Shown here: positions 50,983 to 58,838 of the stretch, piece by piece
Layout: every line of letters begins with the position of its first letter
Numbering within the stretch: position 1 is the stretch's first letter
Source of the DNA: Spirochaetaceae bacterium
GTDB taxonomy: Bacteria > Spirochaetota > Spirochaetia > Treponematales > Breznakiellaceae
Direction: 5' to 3'
Assembly: GCA_031279015.1 (NCBI GenBank)
Contig: JAITJI010000006.1
Location: 1 to 58,838, forward strand
Length of the DNA: 58,838 bases
Position numbers and translations under genes: made by a program
Notes under the pieces: generated by a model
What the model saw: only the letters and a program-made list of their open reading frames with translations
What the model was told of the DNA's origin: nothing
The model's database searches: none

Positions 50983-53973
50983 TTGTTCCTGAAGAGTCTT
51001 GACATTTTTGGTTTTAAATCATTCGCTGACCGTACCCGGGTAGAATTTGCCGGTGGTATTACCGCCCTCTTGGGCCCAAACGGCTGCGGTAAATCCAACG
51101 TGGTGGATGCAATTAAGTGGGTCCTGGGGGAACAGGCTTCCCGGGCCATGCGGGCGGAGAAGATGGAAGATGTGATCTTCAATGGTACCGAAAATCGTAA
51201 ACCCCTCAACGTGGCGGAGGTAAGCCTTACCCTGGCAAATGAAAACGGACTGCTCCCCATGGATGTGCCGGAGATTCAGATAAAACGGCGGCTTTACCGA
51301 TCCGGGGAAAGTGAATACTTCATCAACTCCGCCCCGGTAAAGCTCAAGGATATCCGGGAGCTCTTCTGGGATACCGGCGTCGGTAAGGTCGCCTATTCGG
51401 TGATGGAACAGGGCAAAATAGATCAGGTCCTGTCGTCAAAACCGGACGAACGGCGCTACCTCTTTGAAGAGGCCGCGGGGATCACCCGGTTTAAGGTACG
51501 GAGCGCCGAAGCGGAGCGGAAAATCCTGAAAACTGAAGAAAACATGCGCCAGGTGGAAGGTATCCTTGTGGAGGTAAAGCGTTCCTATGATACCCTCAAG
51601 CTTCAGTCCGAAAAAACCTTGAAGTACCGGGCGCTGCGGGACGAGGTGTTTCAGCTTGAGCTGGACATCCAGCTTCTGCGGCTTAAGCAGTTCAAATACG
51701 AACGGGATGAACGGCATGAGGCGCTCCGTAAGCGTACCGGGGAACGGGATGCCATTAATGCCGACCTGGCGGCCATCAATCAATCTCTGGCAGAAAACAT
51801 GGATGAGGTGAACTCCCTGGAGGAACAACTCATCGAATACAACAAAAACATCTACGGCCTTGCGGTGGAGAAAAACGCCCGGGAGAAGGAGGCCAAATTC
51901 CTGGGGGAACAGCGGAACGAGACCAGGGCCTCCGCAGATCAAAACGAAGGCCGTGAACGGGCGGTAAGGATAAAGATCGAAGAACTAACCGGCGATGCGG
52001 AGGATCAGGACGGGGCAGTGGCGGAATTGCAGAAGAAGGTGCATGGTATCAATGATAACATCGCCGCTTTTGAGCAGAATATCCGGCTATCCGCATCCCG
52101 GATTGGGGAAAACGACGCCGCCGTCCGGGAGAATGAGGAGGCTATCCGCCGCCTTGGGGAGGAACAGAGGAGATACGAACGGGACCTGGAAAGTATCACC
52201 GACGACATCGTAGCCGCCCTGGACGCGGGTCTTCGGGACGTGGGGTACTCCGCAGCGGAACGGAGAAGCACCGAAGCCGTCATGGATGAAACCCTGGGGC
52301 TCCTCAGGACCCTCCTGACCGGGCGGGAAACCTTGCTGGGGGATCTTGCCGCTGCGGCGGAACGCGCCAGGACCGGCGGAGCCCTGCCCCCGGCGGAGGA
52401 TCTGCAACGCATCGCCCGGGGACTGGCGGAAGCCTTGGCGGAGGCCGGGGCTTATACCGACAGGATCAGGTCCCTCTTTGAAAGTTACCGGAAGAGCACT
52501 CCGGTCTTTATCGACGAGTTCCTCGCCCCCGAGGGGATCATCACCCGGAAACGGGCTCTGGACGCCACAATTCGATCCGCCAAGGAAGAAGCTGCCGGAC
52601 GGCAGGAACGGATAGTGGCGCTGCGGCGGGACAACGAAGAACTGGGGCTTAAGATAGGGGAATACCGGAACACCCTGGAAGGACTGCGGGTTGACCAGGC
52701 ACGGATGATCGCCCAGGCCCAGGCTGCGGAAGAACAGGCCCGGCTTATCCGCCGGGAACTTGCCGGCCAGGAGGCCCTGCTCAAAACCATTCAGGATGAA
52801 CTATTTCAAAACCGGAAACGCCTTAAGGAAATTGACGAGCGGATACATGAGGCCGAGGGGGAAATAGCCGAAATTGAGCAGAGGGGCATCCGGCTGACCG
52901 GGGAACTTGAGAAGCTTGAAAATGATATCGCCCGGCGGAACGGCGACATGGCGGGTAAAGAGGAGGCTATAAAAAAGCGAACCGCCGAACTGGCGAAAGT
53001 ACAGGGTCAGTTGGAGAAGCTCCACCTGGACCTCATGCAGTCCGAAACGGAGATCCGCAACATCCAGGACAACTTTCGGGAAACCCATTCCCGGGATCTG
53101 CTGGAATTTGAGGAGCGGATATTCACCATCACCGCCACATCTGCGGAGCTTCGGGAAAAACTTGCCGCCGCACGGCAGGGGCTGCGGGATCTGGGGGCGG
53201 TAAACCTTATGGCCCCGGAGGAATTCGCCGAAACCAGGGAACGTCACGACTTCCTCTCCGGTCAACTGGCGGACCTTAGCGCCGCCCGGGAGGATCTGCA
53301 AAAGATCACCGCGGAGATCAAGGCGGAGTCTTCGGAACTCTTCACCACAACCTACAACAAGATAAAAAAGAACTTTAACAACATGTTCCGCCGTCTCTTT
53401 GGGGGCGGCCGGGCGGAACTGCGGCTTCAGGATATCAACCATGTTCTGGAATCGGGGATCGAGATCTATGCCCAGCCTCCGGGGAAAAAACTGGAGAACA
53501 TCAACCTCCTTTCGGGAGGCGAAAGATCCATGACCGCAGTGGCCCTGCTTTTTGCCACCTACCTGGTCAAACCTTCTCCCTTCTGCCTGCTGGACGAGAT
53601 AGACGCCGCCCTGGACGAACAAAACGTCAGCCGCTTTGTCCTGCTTCTGCGGGAATTTGCCAACGCAAGCCAGTTTATCGTGATCACCCACAACAAAAAA
53701 ACCGTCACCGGAGCGGGAACCCTTCTGGGGATCACCATGGAAGAATCCGGAATCACCAAGGTAATAGCCATACGGCTGGAAAATGACGGAATCGCCATAA
53801 CGCCTGAGACGGAAGAATGGGAGGAAGATCCCGCCGGGACCTTTGAAGAAGAGGATATAGAGACGGAAGAAGGCCGGGAACTCCCCATCGGCATAGACGA
53901 TCCCGCCCTGGTGAGTGAAGAGACCCTCAGACCCATCCGTGCAAAACGAATAGACAAACAGGAAGTATACTGA
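50983..53973 (+). CDS. smc: Chromosome segregation protein SMC, short, without canonical hinge
   Basis: 996 residues, against about 1150-1200 for most bacterial SMCs. The N-terminal head has FKSFADRTRV and Walker A LLGPNGCGKSNVVDAIKWVL. The C-terminal head has the signature LLSGGERSMTAVALLFATYL and Walker B FCLLDEIDAALDEQN. Two long coiled-coil arms join the heads. In the middle (about residues 405-530), where the hinge with its G-x-G motifs and GR-x-x-FLP strand is expected, I see only a helical, Ala-rich segment followed by STPVFIDEFLAPEGIITRKR. A C-terminal acidic tail of about 50 residues follows Walker B and the D loop. Translation starts at a TTG with AAGGAG eight bases upstream. Confidence 0.94.
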   Translation: MFLKSLDIFGFKSFADRTRVEFAGGITALLGPNGCGKSNVVDAIKWVLGEQASRAMRAEKMEDVIFNGTENRKPLNVAEVSLTLANENGLLPMDVPEIQIKRRLYRSGESEYFINSAPVKLKDIRELFWDTGVGKVAYSVMEQGKIDQVLSSKPDERRYLFEEAAGITRFKVRSAEAERKILKTEENMRQVEGILVEVKRSYDTLKLQSEKTLKYRALRDEVFQLELDIQLLRLKQFKYERDERHEALRKRTGERDAINADLAAINQSLAENMDEVNSLEEQLIEYNKNIYGLAVEKNAREKEAKFLGEQRNETRASADQNEGRERAVRIKIEELTGDAEDQDGAVAELQKKVHGINDNIAAFEQNIRLSASRIGENDAAVRENEEAIRRLGEEQRRYERDLESITDDIVAALDAGLRDVGYSAAERRSTEAVMDETLGLLRTLLTGRETLLGDLAAAAERARTGGALPPAEDLQRIARGLAEALAEAGAYTDRIRSLFESYRKSTPVFIDEFLAPEGIITRKRALDATIRSAKEEAAGRQERIVALRRDNEELGLKIGEYRNTLEGLRVDQARMIAQAQAAEEQARLIRRELAGQEALLKTIQDELFQNRKRLKEIDERIHEAEGEIAEIEQRGIRLTGELEKLENDIARRNGDMAGKEEAIKKRTAELAKVQGQLEKLHLDLMQSETEIRNIQDNFRETHSRDLLEFEERIFTITATSAELREKLAAARQGLRDLGAVNLMAPEEFAETRERHDFLSGQLADLSAAREDLQKITAEIKAESSELFTTTYNKIKKNFNNMFRRLFGGGRAELRLQDINHVLESGIEIYAQPPGKKLENINLLSGGERSMTAVALLFATYLVKPSPFCLLDEIDAALDEQNVSRFVLLLREFANASQFIVITHNKKTVTGAGTLLGITMEESGITKVIAIRLENDGIAITPETEEWEEDPAGTFEEEDIETEEGRELPIGIDDPALVSEETLRPIRAKRIDKQEVY

Positions 53974-53995
53974 AATTCCGGCAACATGCCTCGAT

Positions 53996-54068
53996 TGATC
54001 CAGGGCCGAATCGAACGGCCGACCTGCCGCTTAGGAGGCGGCCGCTCTATCCTCTGAGCTACTGGACC
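53996..54068 (-). tRNA. tRNA-Arg (anticodon CCU)
   Basis: 73 bases forming a full cloverleaf on the minus strand: acceptor GGTCCAG/CTGGATC (one G-T pair) with discriminator A, D arm GCTCAGAGGATAGAGC, anticodon stem GCCGC/GCGGC with loop CTCCTAA (anticodon CCT), TpsiC arm GGCCG-TTCGATT-CGGCC. The 3' CCA is not encoded. It lies 22 bases after smc on the opposite strand. Confidence 0.95.
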
Positions 54069-54117
54069 ATTGCGAAGGAACCCGTTTTGGATAAAAGGAT
54101 CCCTATGTATATATATA

Positions 54118-54162
54118 CCTTCCGGACCGCGGATTGTCCAGGGGCCGGAAGGGCTTTTTTTT
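54118..54162 (+). terminator. Terminator downstream of smc (+ strand)
   Basis: CCTTCCGG (54118-54125) pairs with CCGGAAGG (54145-54152), followed by GC and eight T. It lies 145 bases after the smc stop, beyond the antisense tRNA, and touches the end of the convergent lipoprotein gene. Confidence 0.75.
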
Positions 54163-55856
54163 CATTCCGCCGGCGTTGTTGGTTCCAGGGTTTTCACCTT
54201 GTCCTTCAGGGCGGCGGACCAGAATTCTGCGGCGGCAGCATAGGCATCTATCCCTTCCGCCGGTACAAAGATCCCTTCCAGTGGTTTGCCGCTGTCAAAT
54301 ACGTACTTCCCCCCCAGGGCCGGGGGAACCGCTCCAAGGGTACAGACGCTGAACAGGGGACAGTTGTAAAAGCTATAGTTCCCAAGGGACTCCGCTGCGG
54401 GCAGCTCTGCCGAGGTGAGGGCATCACAGTACCTAAAGGCCGATTTACCCACCGAGGTTGCCCCGGGCAGGGACACCACGGCAAGGGAATCGCAGCCGTA
54501 AAAGGCGTAATCTCCAACGGATTTCACCTTGGGCATGTACACCGTTGAGAGGGAGATGCAATCCCGAAAGGCTCCGGCATCGGCGGCATCTCCCGGATCT
54601 ATGGTTATGAGTTCCGGTAAATACACCGATTCCAGCATGGCATCTTGTTTGAAAGCCCCTTTGCCCAGCCGGGTAACCCCGGGCAGATCTATTGATACCA
54701 GGGCGCTGTACCCGGAAAATGCATTGGGGTCAATGGAGGTAACGGTTGCCGGCAAAACCACGGAGATAATATTCTTTTTATTGGGCGCTATGGTAAGAGT
54801 CATGGACGGGATAGAATCTCCCCGACATTCACTCAGATCAAGGCTCACAAAACGACTCAGGGCAGCGCAGAGGGTTCGGAGGTTTTCCCCGGTTTTTTCG
54901 GCCACCGAGAGATCGATCCCGGTCATCTTTACCGGATAGGGATTCTGAGGGGTATTGCCATCCAAACCGGCCAGATGGTTCTTCAGCGCCTCCGTAGAGG
55001 AGAATTCCCAATAGGGGGGAAAATCGGCTTCCGTAAAACTATAAGAGGATCCTCCTGTTTTCAACCGGGGAAATATATGTACCGCCTCGGTTCCCCCATG
55101 CCTGGCATAGGGACCCAGGATCTCATAGTCCATCCGGTAATACCCCGGGGGCAGGGGAATTGCGGCCTCATGCTTTTCCCGAAGATCAATGGTCAGGCAG
55201 GGGCTAAAGGTCCCGTCTTTCCCCAGGACTGACATGGTCATGACGGCAGAATCAACCAGTTCCCGGGGAAAATCAACGGCGTAACAGAAATAGCCTTCCG
55301 CATCACCCCCCGGTACGATCCGGTCCAAAACAATATCGGCGCTGACGGACTCGCCCGCCGGCACCTCGACGGAAACAATACCCCAGGCGACGGCAAAGGG
55401 ATCTTCCCCATCATCCCCTTCCCCATCCGGAGGATCGATAAGGCCTGTTGCCCTGACCGTCCAGGGACCGGCTTTCAGGGCAACCTGTACCTCTTCCCCT
55501 TCTTCTACAAGCATCTGGGGGATGGCCTCCCCATCGTCATGGGTAAAATCCAGGACATAACCGGTAAAGGTCCCAAAGTCGGGGAAGAGGGTCCGTTCCG
55601 CGCCGGCGCGGCTACCCCCGGTCCCTATACCGCCAGGCCTGCCGATGCGGATTTCCAGCAACCCGGCAGGCTCTTCCTGCCCACCGCTCACTTCCGGCGG
55701 CGCTTCAGCCTGGGAGTCCCCGTCTGCCAATTCTGTAATCTGCCGGCCCAGGTTGGCAACCGGAAACCTGCAACCGGTGATTATTGCTGGTATCAGTTGA
55801 GCCACCAGGATGCCGGGCAGTATAATCGTACATATTTGAATCCTGTTTTTCATCAT
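54162..55856 (-). CDS. BspA-like leucine-rich-repeat lipoprotein
   Basis: 564 residues. The signal ends at a relaxed lipobox, AIITGC. The N-terminal half is a beta-rich region (about 50-280, FTGYVLDFTHDDGE, LKAGPWTVRATGLIDPP). The C-terminal half is a BspA-type (LRR_5) array: SIDPNAFSGYSALVSIDLPG, RLGKGAFKQDAMLESVYLPE, SVGDYAFYGCDSLAVVSLPG, SVGKSAFRYCDALTSAELPA, SLGNYSFYNCPLFS, at least five units. BspA-like proteins in oral treponemes bind host proteins (family knowledge); the ligand here is unknown. It starts eight bases after the acidic-repeat lipoprotein gene, with AGGAGG upstream. Confidence 0.9.
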   Translation of the reverse strand: MMKNRIQICTIILPGILVAQLIPAIITGCRFPVANLGRQITELADGDSQAEAPPEVSGGQEEPAGLLEIRIGRPGGIGTGGSRAGAERTLFPDFGTFTGYVLDFTHDDGEAIPQMLVEEGEEVQVALKAGPWTVRATGLIDPPDGEGDDGEDPFAVAWGIVSVEVPAGESVSADIVLDRIVPGGDAEGYFCYAVDFPRELVDSAVMTMSVLGKDGTFSPCLTIDLREKHEAAIPLPPGYYRMDYEILGPYARHGGTEAVHIFPRLKTGGSSYSFTEADFPPYWEFSSTEALKNHLAGLDGNTPQNPYPVKMTGIDLSVAEKTGENLRTLCAALSRFVSLDLSECRGDSIPSMTLTIAPNKKNIISVVLPATVTSIDPNAFSGYSALVSIDLPGVTRLGKGAFKQDAMLESVYLPELITIDPGDAADAGAFRDCISLSTVYMPKVKSVGDYAFYGCDSLAVVSLPGATSVGKSAFRYCDALTSAELPAAESLGNYSFYNCPLFSVCTLGAVPPALGGKYVFDSGKPLEGIFVPAEGIDAYAAAAEFWSAALKDKVKTLEPTTPAE

Positions 55857-55864
55857 TCCACCTC

Positions 55865-56653
55865 CTATTCGGTAATGATAAATTGAATTTCCCGCCCATA
55901 GGGGATGCCGTCCAGAATCCCCATGCAGGTGATAACGTGACGGGAAATACTGTAGTTCAGCGCGCTGATCACATACTCCCCGTCCGGGGAGAGGACCTCT
56001 TTGCCGTCCACCCAGCAGGCGCTTTGGGTATAACCGGTGATGCGGAATCGTAATTCCCGGGGCTGATCATCCTTTCCCGTTTGGGAAAGCCGAAGGGTTC
56101 CTTTGGGAAGCCCCTCGACAGATATCCCCCTATCCACCGGTTTTTTGAAATGCAGGATCAATTCGGCAGGCTCCTCCTCGTACTCGCCGGGATCCTCCGG
56201 TTCCTCCTCAGTCCCGGGACCCTCCGAATCGCCAGGTTCTTCGGCATGTTCGGACTCCGCCGGATCGGTAGAATCTTCAGAGTCCCCGGACTCCGCCGGA
56301 TTGGCGGAATCTTCAGAGTCCCCGGACTCCGCCGGATCGATAGAATCTTCAGAGTCCCCGGACCCTGCCGGATCGGCGGAATCTTCAGAATCCCCGGCCG
56401 CTGCCGGATCTTCCGACTCCCCGGTTCCGGAATCATCCGTTGTATCCGGTCCGGATTGTTCCTCCGGGTCTCCGGTATGACCGGAGGGATTCGGAAGCTC
56501 TTCATCAAGGTCCATTCCAGAGTCTTCCGGATCATTTGCCAGGGGACATCCTCCCAGCAACAGCAAGCCGGCGCACAAGGCGAAGATCATAAGAATCCAC
56601 AACCCCGATTTGGCCCTGCCCCATGTCAGTTTGGGGCCTTCTTTTTTACGCAT
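55865..56653 (-). CDS. Lipoprotein with acidic tandem repeats
   Basis: 262 residues. The signal peptide (WILMIFALCAGLLLLGGC) ends in the lipobox LLGGC. It is followed by an extremely acidic, Ser/Pro-rich region with about five 12-residue repeats of the form ESGDSEDS-DPA, then a small C-terminal beta domain (ELILHFKKPVDRGISVEGLP, LRFRITGYTQSACW). The repeats probably form an extended stalk between lipid anchor and domain. The ATG at 56653 has GGAGG five bases upstream. It forms an operon with the BspA-like lipoprotein. Function unknown; surface exposure is inference. Confidence 0.83.
   Translation of the reverse strand: MRKKEGPKLTWGRAKSGLWILMIFALCAGLLLLGGCPLANDPEDSGMDLDEELPNPSGHTGDPEEQSGPDTTDDSGTGESEDPAAAGDSEDSADPAGSGDSEDSIDPAESGDSEDSANPAESGDSEDSTDPAESEHAEEPGDSEGPGTEEEPEDPGEYEEEPAELILHFKKPVDRGISVEGLPKGTLRLSQTGKDDQPRELRFRITGYTQSACWVDGKEVLSPDGEYVISALNYSISRHVITCMGILDGIPYGREIQFIITE
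56249..56410 (-). repeat. 36-bp coding repeats (acidic 12-mers)
   Basis: About four and a half copies of a 36-base unit, with the plus-strand core GAATCTTCAGAGTCCCCGGA recurring at regular 36-base spacing. Each encodes SGDSEDSxDPAE with substitutions at one or two sites. Confidence 0.8.
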
Positions 56654-56775
56654 AGAAACCTCCATAGTTACGTTCTTACCAAGAAGACGGATCAAACCTG
56701 AGGAATTGCTTTAATTGGGAGATTAAATTTTTTACGAATTTACAAAATTACCGGCCAAAAACCCGGGCTGCAGGA

Positions 56776-57447
56776 TTACCGGCCAAAGATACCCAGCTTG
56801 CCGTACTTAAACCACTTGCCGGAACTTCGTTTGCCCCCCTCGTCAATATGTTTGAAGATGAAGGACGCAAAGGAAGAGTCTTCTCCAATTTCAGAGAAGA
56901 AGGCCAGGGTATAGTAGGGTTTCCCAAAGGAAGATGCCAGGAGCCCCTGAGCAAAGGAGCTGAAGGATGCGGTCACCGAAGGCCCCATCAGATCCACCAC
57001 CTCATCCCTGACGCTTCCGACATCGGAAAGCACCATGGCCAGAGTACCGGTCCCCCGGGCTTTCATATAGACGGTCAATTCTTTGACCAGGAAGAACCAG
57101 CCCTTGATATAATCATTGACGATGGTTTCAATCTCACCGAGGTTCAGATCCACCGCCTGCTTCCGCACCGAGGGCGGAGTACAAACTAAAATGGCATCAT
57201 CAATATGCCCAAGCCGGTTTACCGCTGCAAGGGTGAGAGCCCGGGCCGAAATGGCGCTGCCCGGATTCCAGCTTAAGGGTATGATATTGGACCCCCCGGC
57301 AGAGGGTTGAAACCGTTCCGAACCTGGATCGGCAATATGGCTGGGAATACAGGCAACAGCCACCTGTTCAACCCGTTTTCCCGCCTCCGCGGCAATGGCG
57401 GCGGAAAGGGAGGATTCCGTACCGGCTATCAATATGCCTCTGGTCAT
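56776..57447 (-). CDS. Rossmann/SDR-like protein of unknown function
   Basis: 223 residues. The start MTRGILIAGTESSLSAAIAA and the central VSDVGSVRDEVVD and VTASFSSFAQGLLASSF segments recall a short-chain dehydrogenase fold. The glycine pattern of the nucleotide site is incomplete and the catalytic Y-x3-K is not seen, so it is probably not an active oxidoreductase. The C-terminus ends in a basic segment, GKRSSGKWFKYGKLGIFG. It may be a structural or regulatory relative; I do not assign a role. It is divergent from nadE across 80 bases. Confidence 0.65.
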   Translation of the reverse strand: MTRGILIAGTESSLSAAIAAEAGKRVEQVAVACIPSHIADPGSERFQPSAGGSNIIPLSWNPGSAISARALTLAAVNRLGHIDDAILVCTPPSVRKQAVDLNLGEIETIVNDYIKGWFFLVKELTVYMKARGTGTLAMVLSDVGSVRDEVVDLMGPSVTASFSSFAQGLLASSFGKPYYTLAFFSEIGEDSSFASFIFKHIDEGGKRSSGKWFKYGKLGIFGR

Positions 57448-57527
57448 TACTGTATCATGATAGCAAAAAGCACAAAAAATTAACAGACGCTCGACGTAAG
57501 GGCGGCTTCGTGATAGAATTTCTTATC

Positions 57528-58838
57528 ATGCGTGTATCTATTGCCCAGATCAATTCCACCATCGGCGCTTTTTCTGCAAACGGGGAAAAAATACTGGCCT
57601 TTGCCCGGCGGGCTCAGGAAGAACAGCGGGCAGACATGGTACTCTTCCCCGAAATGGCGATCTGCGGGTATCCCCCCATGGACCTACTGGATCAGGACAG
57701 CTTCACAGAGATGAACATCCGGACTCTCCGGATCCTCCAGCGGGAACTCCCCCGGAATATCGCCGTGGGCCTGGGGTATGTAGGCCGGAATCCCTATGCC
57801 GGGGGCAAAGCCCTGGTAAACGCCTACGGCATCATTCTGGAGGGGAAACTGGCCTTTGAACAGATAAAGACCCTGCTTCCCACCTACGATGTTTTTGATG
57901 AAGCCCGGAATTTTGAGAGCGCCCAAACATGGTCGGCCTTTGAGTGGAGGGGGGAACGGATCGGCATTGCCATCTGTGAGGATGTCTGGCGGGAAACCGC
58001 TACCCCCGGGACCAACTATGTCCGGGACCCCGTTGGGCGCCTTCTGGACCAAGGGATCAGCATCCTCTGTGTGCCCTCGGCCTCCCCATACTTTGCAGGA
58101 AAACTCAAGGCGCGCCGGGTTCTGGCGGAACGGATCAGCCGCCGGGGGAATATTCCCCTGGTCTATATAAACGCCGTAGGGGCCAACGACTCCATCATCT
58201 TTGACGGCCGTTCCTTCGTTACCGTACCGGCGCGGCTCTCCTCTGCCGGAACCGTTGCGGAAGGGGACGATGGCGTCCCTGCCATCCGGCTTATGGCCGG
58301 GGCCTTTGCCGAGGACCTGGTTACCTGGGACTCCGCGGACAAGACCGGGGGGGAAGCCTCCGTGGGAACCGGAGCGAAGATCCCTGCCGGGGCCGCTTTC
58401 TCTCCACAAACGGACAAAGAGGATCCCTACGGAGTTGGTTTAAGCGGAGCGGAACTGGACACCCTGGAGGAAGCCCTGGTTTTGGGGATCCGGGAGTACA
58501 TGGGGAAGTGCGGCTTTACCCGGGGCCATCTGGCTCTTTCCGGGGGAATCGATTCGGCCCTGGTAGCCTGTCTTGCCGTTAAGGCCCTGGGAAAGGATAA
58601 GGTAACCTGTTTTGGTATGCCCTCCCGGTTTTCTTCCCGGGGTTCCCGGGATGATGCGGCAGAGCTGGCGGCAAATCTGGACTGTTCCTTCAGCATCCTC
58701 CCCATCGAACCGGTGTTTGAGAGTTTTCTCTCCAGCCTGGCGGAGATTTTTGAGAACCGGCCCTTTGATCTTGCGGAAGAAAACCTCCAGGCCCGGATCC
58801 GGGGCACCCTGATGATGGCTTATTCTAATAAATTTGGC
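57528..58838 (+). CDS. nadE: Glutamine-dependent NAD synthetase, 5' part (runs off right edge)
   Basis: Amidates nicotinate adenine dinucleotide to NAD. The N-terminal nitrilase domain supplies ammonia from glutamine; the triad is Glu in LFPEMAICGYPPMD, Lys in EQIKTLLPTYDVFDEARNF, and Cys in IAICEDVWRE. The synthetase domain starts at about residue 300, with the P-loop LALSGGIDSALVACLA and the later EENLQARIRGTLMMAYSNK. 437 residues are visible; the family is about 540-680 residues long, so the C-terminus is missing. It starts at ATG 57528; an AT-rich GATAGAAT lies just upstream and there is no clear Shine-Dalgarno. Completes the salvage pathway started by pncA at the left end. Confidence 0.96.
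   Translation, partial: MRVSIAQINSTIGAFSANGEKILAFARRAQEEQRADMVLFPEMAICGYPPMDLLDQDSFTEMNIRTLRILQRELPRNIAVGLGYVGRNPYAGGKALVNAYGIILEGKLAFEQIKTLLPTYDVFDEARNFESAQTWSAFEWRGERIGIAICEDVWRETATPGTNYVRDPVGRLLDQGISILCVPSASPYFAGKLKARRVLAERISRRGNIPLVYINAVGANDSIIFDGRSFVTVPARLSSAGTVAEGDDGVPAIRLMAGAFAEDLVTWDSADKTGGEASVGTGAKIPAGAAFSPQTDKEDPYGVGLSGAELDTLEEALVLGIREYMGKCGFTRGHLALSGGIDSALVACLAVKALGKDKVTCFGMPSRFSSRGSRDDAAELAANLDCSFSILPIEPVFESFLSSLAEIFENRPFDLAEENLQARIRGTLMMAYSNKFG

Noticed and set aside
56776-57447. Active short-chain dehydrogenase
   Set aside because: The Y-x3-K catalytic pair and a full glycine motif are absent, so only a fold-level similarity is claimed.

Overview
The window looks like a chromosomal segment of a spirochaete, most likely a Treponema of the termite-gut type (inference; no 16S gene is present). 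Pointers are a FliG1-type flagellar switch paralogue, a CarD-ispD-ispF-nth cluster, an M16C peptidase, an SMC protein with a non-canonical middle, many lipoproteins with relaxed spirochaetal lipoboxes, cNMP-binding/TPR regulators and membrane GGDEF proteins. The DNA is GC-rich in coding parts with AT-rich spacers. I see no prophage, insertion sequence, rRNA or CRISPR array.

Layout. 1-6.5 kb: edge of an MFS transporter (-), nicotinamidase pncA (+), a wrecked heavy-metal P-type ATPase, a secreted protein, a possible structured RNA ending at the ffh stop, ffh (-) and two tandem membrane diguanylate cyclases (-). 6.8-9.3 kb: carD, ispD, ispF, nth (+), the last three overlapping end to start. 9.3-16.8 kb: a fibronectin-III/beta-helix lipoprotein (-), hflX (-), a large two-TM protein (+) and a LysM/M23 peptidase (-). 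17-25.3 kb: a six-gene minus-strand operon for a MacA-MacB-TolC-like export system that also encodes its own histidine kinase and sigma-54 activator. Two -24/-12 promoters face away from each other in the spacer between this operon and a small exported protein. 25.4-36.2 kb: flavodoxin-like reductase, two cyclic-nucleotide-binding proteins, amidohydrolase, PHP phosphoesterase, comM, M16C peptidase and fliG1.

36.4-45.2 kb is the most unusual part: five co-directional genes, namely two tandem MalT/LuxR-type ATP-binding regulators, two tandem PocR-AraC regulators and a protein with the corrinoid-carrier fold that has lost every key residue of the cobalamin-ligating DxHxxG motif. No methyltransferase or other enzyme accompanies them. 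A perfect 9-bp dyad and an RBS-proximal hairpin precede the PocR pair. After the last gene comes a structured, A-rich spacer with two tandem terminator-like hairpins.

45.7-58.8 kb: DEAD-box helicase with DbpA-type tail (-), stand-alone sugar ABC ATPase (-), M30-like metallopeptidase lipoprotein (+), smc (+), tRNA-Arg(CCU) (-), two lipoproteins (BspA-like LRR and an acidic-repeat protein, -), a Rossmann-like protein (-) and the 5' part of glutamine-dependent NAD synthetase (+), which runs off the right edge. With pncA at the left, both ends of the window touch NAD salvage.

All product names come from reading motifs and overall sequence character by eye; no database search was run.
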